This document shows positions 61,111 through 64,000 of a stretch of 64,000 nt of DNA, piece by piece; position 1 is the stretch's first letter; each line of letters begins with the position of its first letter. A program made the position numbers and the translations under genes. Origin of the DNA: Flagellimonas olearia (GTDB lineage Bacteria; Bacteroidota; Bacteroidia; Flavobacteriales; Flavobacteriaceae). The DNA lies in NCBI RefSeq assembly GCF_009184425.1, contig NZ_WELG01000001.1, positions 927,770 through 991,769 on the forward strand, read 5' to 3'. A model generated the notes under the pieces. It did no database searches. It worked only from the letters and a program-made list of their open reading frames with translations, and was not told the DNA's origin.

Positions 61111-62793
61111 CTAGTCTCTTTGATAGCCAGGCCCGTGCACCACCCGCCCAGGAAATGCTCCGGTATGCTCCCCTTCCTTGAGCACTTGGGTGCCGTTCAC
61201 AAAAACATGTACCATTCCGGTGGCATATTGATGGGGTTTCTCAAAAGTGGCTTGATCTTGAATCTCTTCGGTATCGAACAAAACCACATCGGCATAATGG
61301 CCTTGGGTCAATGCGCCCCGCTTTTTGATCTTCAAATTGGTAGCGGGTAGGGTAGTGAGCTTGTGAATGGCCTCTTCCAGCGGTATCACTTTTTCGTCCC
61401 TGACATACTTGCCCAGCAAACGTGAGAAATTGCCATAGGCCCTGGGGTGGGTGCTCGATTTCAAGAACACGCCTTCAGCAGCCATGGATTGCGCATCGGA
61501 ACCAAAACTCATCCAAGGCAGGGCAATCTGCTTTTTTACATTCTCCTCGGACATTAAAAAGTAGATGGTCCCTACGCGGCTACCGTCTTGAACCACCAAG
61601 TCCATAGCAGTTTCTTCCGGGGAAAGATTTCGCATTTCCGCTACCTCCTTCAAGGTTTTCCCGGTCAGGTATTTTAAGGAATCATTTTTAAAACCCACCA
61701 ATAGTATTTTAGCCGGGTCGCCTGCCGCTTGCATTAGACTTTCCCATTCATCGGTAGGAGTCGTCATTTCTTGCCTGACCTTTTTTCTGATGGCGGGATC
61801 TTGCAAACGTTCCGCCCATTTCTCGTACCCACCTTCCTGTACCCATGGGGGCATGGACGCATCCAATCCTGTGGCTCCTGCTACATAATTATACATGTCA
61901 GCCGTAATGCTCATGCCCTTTGCCCTTGCCGAATCAACTTTAGCCACCACGGCATCAAACTTGTCCCAATTTTCCTTTCCGCTTTGTTTTAGGTGATAGA
62001 CTTCGGCCCGTATTCCTGCTTCATGAGCTATTTGAATCAATTCGTCCAAGCTTTCTAAAAGTCGGCCCCCTTCACTTCTCAAGTGACTGATATACATGCC
62101 GTCATAAGCGGAGGCAACCTTGCAAAGTTCTATAAGTTCCTCTGTACTGGAATAAAAGGCCGGGGCATAGATCAACGAAGAGCCCACTCCCAAAGCACCC
62201 TCTTCCATAGCCTGTTTTACCATTAATTTCATGGAGTCCATTTCCTCTGGAGTAGGTTCCCTATCCTCATACCCCACCGTGTTGACCCGCAGGGTGGTGG
62301 CTCCCACAAAGGAGGCTACATTGGGAGAAATCCCTTTGGACGTAAGAAAGTCCAGATATTCGTTCAAAGTGGTCCAGGACACGTCATACTTGATGTCGCC
62401 TTGACTCTCCTGTTCTTGTTGTCTCATTTTCTCACTTAAGGGCCCCATGGACACTCCTTCGCCAAAAACTTCCAAGGTAACCCCCTGTTTGATATCTCCC
62501 ATGGATCGACCGTCCTCGATAAGGGATTCCACCGCCCAACTCAACATGTTGATGAACCCTGGGGCGACCACCAAATTGGAAGCATCAATCTCGGTATCTC
62601 CCGTTGCGTTCTTCAAATCACCCATCGCGGCAATCGTATCGGCATTGATTCCCAAATCGCCAACATAGGAAGGATTACCCGAACCATCCATGATACGCCC
62701 ATTTTTGATGAGTACATCAAATTTTTGGGGTTTTGAGCAATTAATCAATAACAAGGAAATTAGGATAAAAGAAACGGAAAGGTTGAATCGCAT
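61111..62793 (-). CDS. D-aminoacylase-like amidohydrolase lipoprotein
   Basis: 560 aa. Signal peptide with lipobox LLLINCSKP (Cys about 19). Amidohydrolase composite-barrel protein: N-terminal beta-sandwich strand DVLIKNGRIMDGSGNPSY, VAPGFINMLSWAVESLIEDG and the C-terminal SKGALTQGHYADVVLF-like sandwich. The HxH motif normally following PGFI is absent (NMLS) and the Cys ligand of GNCG is Glu in FGEGVSMGP; ligand-like His remain in YISHLRSEG and VYHLKQSG. One active-site metal is therefore probable. A specificity for N-acyl-D-amino acids is inferred only. Confidence 0.8.
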   Translation of the reverse strand: MRFNLSVSFILISLLLINCSKPQKFDVLIKNGRIMDGSGNPSYVGDLGINADTIAAMGDLKNATGDTEIDASNLVVAPGFINMLSWAVESLIEDGRSMGDIKQGVTLEVFGEGVSMGPLSEKMRQQEQESQGDIKYDVSWTTLNEYLDFLTSKGISPNVASFVGATTLRVNTVGYEDREPTPEEMDSMKLMVKQAMEEGALGVGSSLIYAPAFYSSTEELIELCKVASAYDGMYISHLRSEGGRLLESLDELIQIAHEAGIRAEVYHLKQSGKENWDKFDAVVAKVDSARAKGMSITADMYNYVAGATGLDASMPPWVQEGGYEKWAERLQDPAIRKKVRQEMTTPTDEWESLMQAAGDPAKILLVGFKNDSLKYLTGKTLKEVAEMRNLSPEETAMDLVVQDGSRVGTIYFLMSEENVKKQIALPWMSFGSDAQSMAAEGVFLKSSTHPRAYGNFSRLLGKYVRDEKVIPLEEAIHKLTTLPATNLKIKKRGALTQGHYADVVLFDTEEIQDQATFEKPHQYATGMVHVFVNGTQVLKEGEHTGAFPGRVVHGPGYQRD

Positions 62794-62881
62794 AGTTTGG
62801 TCATTTAGTGAAAGATACCAATTTAGTGATTTTTATGCTGATGTATTCAACACCCATATTTAGGTCATAAAAAAGATGTCA

Positions 62882-62902
62882 AAGGAACTTTATAAGTTCC
62901 TT
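62882..62902. repeat. Perfect palindromic hairpin upstream of menB
   Basis: AAGGAACTT-TAT-AAGTTCCTT, 9-bp arms, 77 bases before the menB start. No T tract, so more likely an operator or mRNA hairpin than a terminator. Confidence 0.4.
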
Positions 62903-62979
62903 AAAGTAACCAAAGTCGTTATTGTGGTAGGGTCTGAAAATTTAAAAATGCCGTACTTTGTGACATTAAATATTTCTTT

Positions 62980-63822
62980 ATGAAATCACCCAATTGGCAG
63001 ACCGCCCTAGAATTTGAGGATATCACCTATAAAAAAAGTGATGGTGTGGCACGCATCGCATTCAACCGACCCAACGTACGCAACGCGTTCCGTCCAAAAA
63101 CCACCAGCGAACTTTACCAAGCCTTCTATGATGCCCATGAAGACACCTCCATTGGCGTAGTGTTGTTATCTGCCGAAGGACCTTCGACCAAGGATGGGAA
63201 GTGGGCCTTTTGCAGTGGGGGCGACCAAAAAGCCAGGGGCCATCAAGGCTATGTAGGCGAAGATGGCTATCACCGTTTGAATATTTTGGAGGTACAACGC
63301 CTTATCCGTTTTATGCCCAAGGTGGTAATTGCCGTGGTACCCGGTTGGGCCGTAGGGGGAGGGCATAGCCTGCACGTGGTGTGTGATATGACCTTAGCCA
63401 GTAAGGAGCATGCCATTTTTAAACAGACTGATGCCGATGTGACCAGTTTTGATGGAGGATACGGGTCGGCTTATCTGGCCAAGATGGTCGGACAAAAAAA
63501 GGCTAGGGAGATTTTCTTCTTGGGTCGAAATTATACTGCCCAAGCTGCCTATGAAATGGGTATGGTGAACGCGGTTGTTCCCCATGAAGAATTGGAAGAT
63601 ACCGCCTACGAATGGGCCCAGGAGATATTGGAAAAATCACCCACCTCAATTAAAATGCTCAAGTTTGCCATGAACCTTACCGATGATGGCATGGTCGGCC
63701 AACAGGTGTTTGCAGGAGAGGCCACGCGATTGGCCTATATGACCGAGGAGGCAAAAGAAGGACGAAATGCATTTTTGGAAAAACGGAAACCCAACTTTGG
63801 GAAGAACAACTGGATTCCATAA
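62980..63822 (+). CDS. menB: 1,4-dihydroxy-2-naphthoyl-CoA synthase
   Basis: 280 aa crotonase-fold enzyme closing the second ring in menaquinone synthesis. RIAFNRPNVRNAFRPKT at the N-terminus, oxyanion-hole CSGGDQKARG (GGDQ is characteristic of MenB), VPGWAVGGGHSLHVVCD, and SFDGGYGSAYLAKMVGQKKA are all diagnostic. Start ATG at 62980. No other men genes lie in the window. Confidence 0.96.
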   Translation: MKSPNWQTALEFEDITYKKSDGVARIAFNRPNVRNAFRPKTTSELYQAFYDAHEDTSIGVVLLSAEGPSTKDGKWAFCSGGDQKARGHQGYVGEDGYHRLNILEVQRLIRFMPKVVIAVVPGWAVGGGHSLHVVCDMTLASKEHAIFKQTDADVTSFDGGYGSAYLAKMVGQKKAREIFFLGRNYTAQAAYEMGMVNAVVPHEELEDTAYEWAQEILEKSPTSIKMLKFAMNLTDDGMVGQQVFAGEATRLAYMTEEAKEGRNAFLEKRKPNFGKNNWIP

Positions 63823-64000
63823 ACCAATGGACAATGTTCAATAATCAATTACAAGTACTTGATTTAGTCCAGAACAAACAAAAAACAACTCTTATAATAC
63901 TAGATTCTTCCTCCTTGTTTGGAAAGCGATGAGGTGATTCGAGAAATTCGCGTCAACCATTTTCCCAAAGATCTTAAACCAAAAAGAGCCTTGCCACTTG
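63823..64000. other. Right-edge intergenic sequence
   Basis: 178 bases after menB with no reading frame or hairpin that I can support; probably spacer before a gene beyond the window. Confidence 0.4.

Noticed and set aside
62877-62984. 35-aa ORF (MSKELYKFLKVTKV...) ending at the menB start region
   Set aside because: It is generated by the palindrome at 62882-62902 and overlaps the menB start; no supporting composition or promoter.

Overview
The window reads as a chromosomal segment of a Bacteroidota bacterium, most likely a marine Flavobacteriaceae member of the Muricauda/Flagellimonas/Zobellia type. The assignment rests on an LpxC-FabZ fusion, a short (287 aa) primary sigma factor, a PorX-type response regulator/alkaline phosphatase, two LpxD-type acyltransferases flanking lpxC-fabZ/lpxA/efp, TAnnTTTG promoter elements, weak Shine-Dalgarno signals and many lipoproteins. 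The genus is inference. Gene density is high, and no phage, IS element, CRISPR array, rRNA or tRNA was recognised.

Layout. 1-5.3 kb: 3' part of parE, parC, then a sterol-desaturase-family hydroxylase. 5.3-7.2 kb (minus): TerC, a lipoprotein and an XRE regulator, divergent from an M14 peptidase across a motif-rich spacer. 8.3-16.7 kb: Lrp regulator, DinB protein, aroB, proline dehydrogenase, alanine dehydrogenase, a small exported peptide gene with its own promoter and terminator, tsaE and porX. 16.7-24.5 kb: HD hydrolase and an envelope block (lpxD, lpxC-fabZ, lpxA, efp, lpxD paralog), sucD and fabG. 24.5-27.4 kb: a VWA membrane protein and an SPFH protein. 27.4-35.7 kb: a complete histidine operon preceded by a readable attenuator (leader peptide with three consecutive His codons, antiterminator, terminator); a GNAT acetyltransferase, a DinB protein and a palindromic repeat are embedded in it. 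35.7-43.6 kb: VWA/AAA+ pair, tandem alpha/beta hydrolases, cysE-cysM, DUF2461 protein.

43.7-54.4 kb is a more accessory stretch: DUF1080 lipoprotein, DUF302 protein, a frameshifted NAD-dependent epimerase, class C beta-lactamase-like hydrolase, PhyH dioxygenase, VOC and DUF2200 proteins, an MNT-HEPN nucleotidyltransferase, a six-cysteine exported peptide followed by a structured RNA candidate and terminator, DUF72, thioesterase and M19 dipeptidase. 54.4-56.1 kb is an orphan cluster: a degenerate HPt-like protein, a HEAT-like protein and two mutually similar 32-33 aa peptides, ended by a strong terminator shared with convergent rpoD. 57-64 kb: superfamily 2 helicase, glycosyltransferase, glycoside-hydrolase-like lipoprotein, amidohydrolase lipoprotein and menB.

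The main functional units are lipid A/fatty acid synthesis, histidine synthesis under attenuation control, cysteine synthesis and amino-acid catabolism (proline, alanine). The best candidates for something undescribed are the paired small peptides at 55.8-56.0 kb with their neighbours, the structured element after the cysteine-rich peptide gene at 51.5 kb, and the short operator family at 6.9-7.2 kb. All database-dependent statements are from memory of families; nothing was searched.
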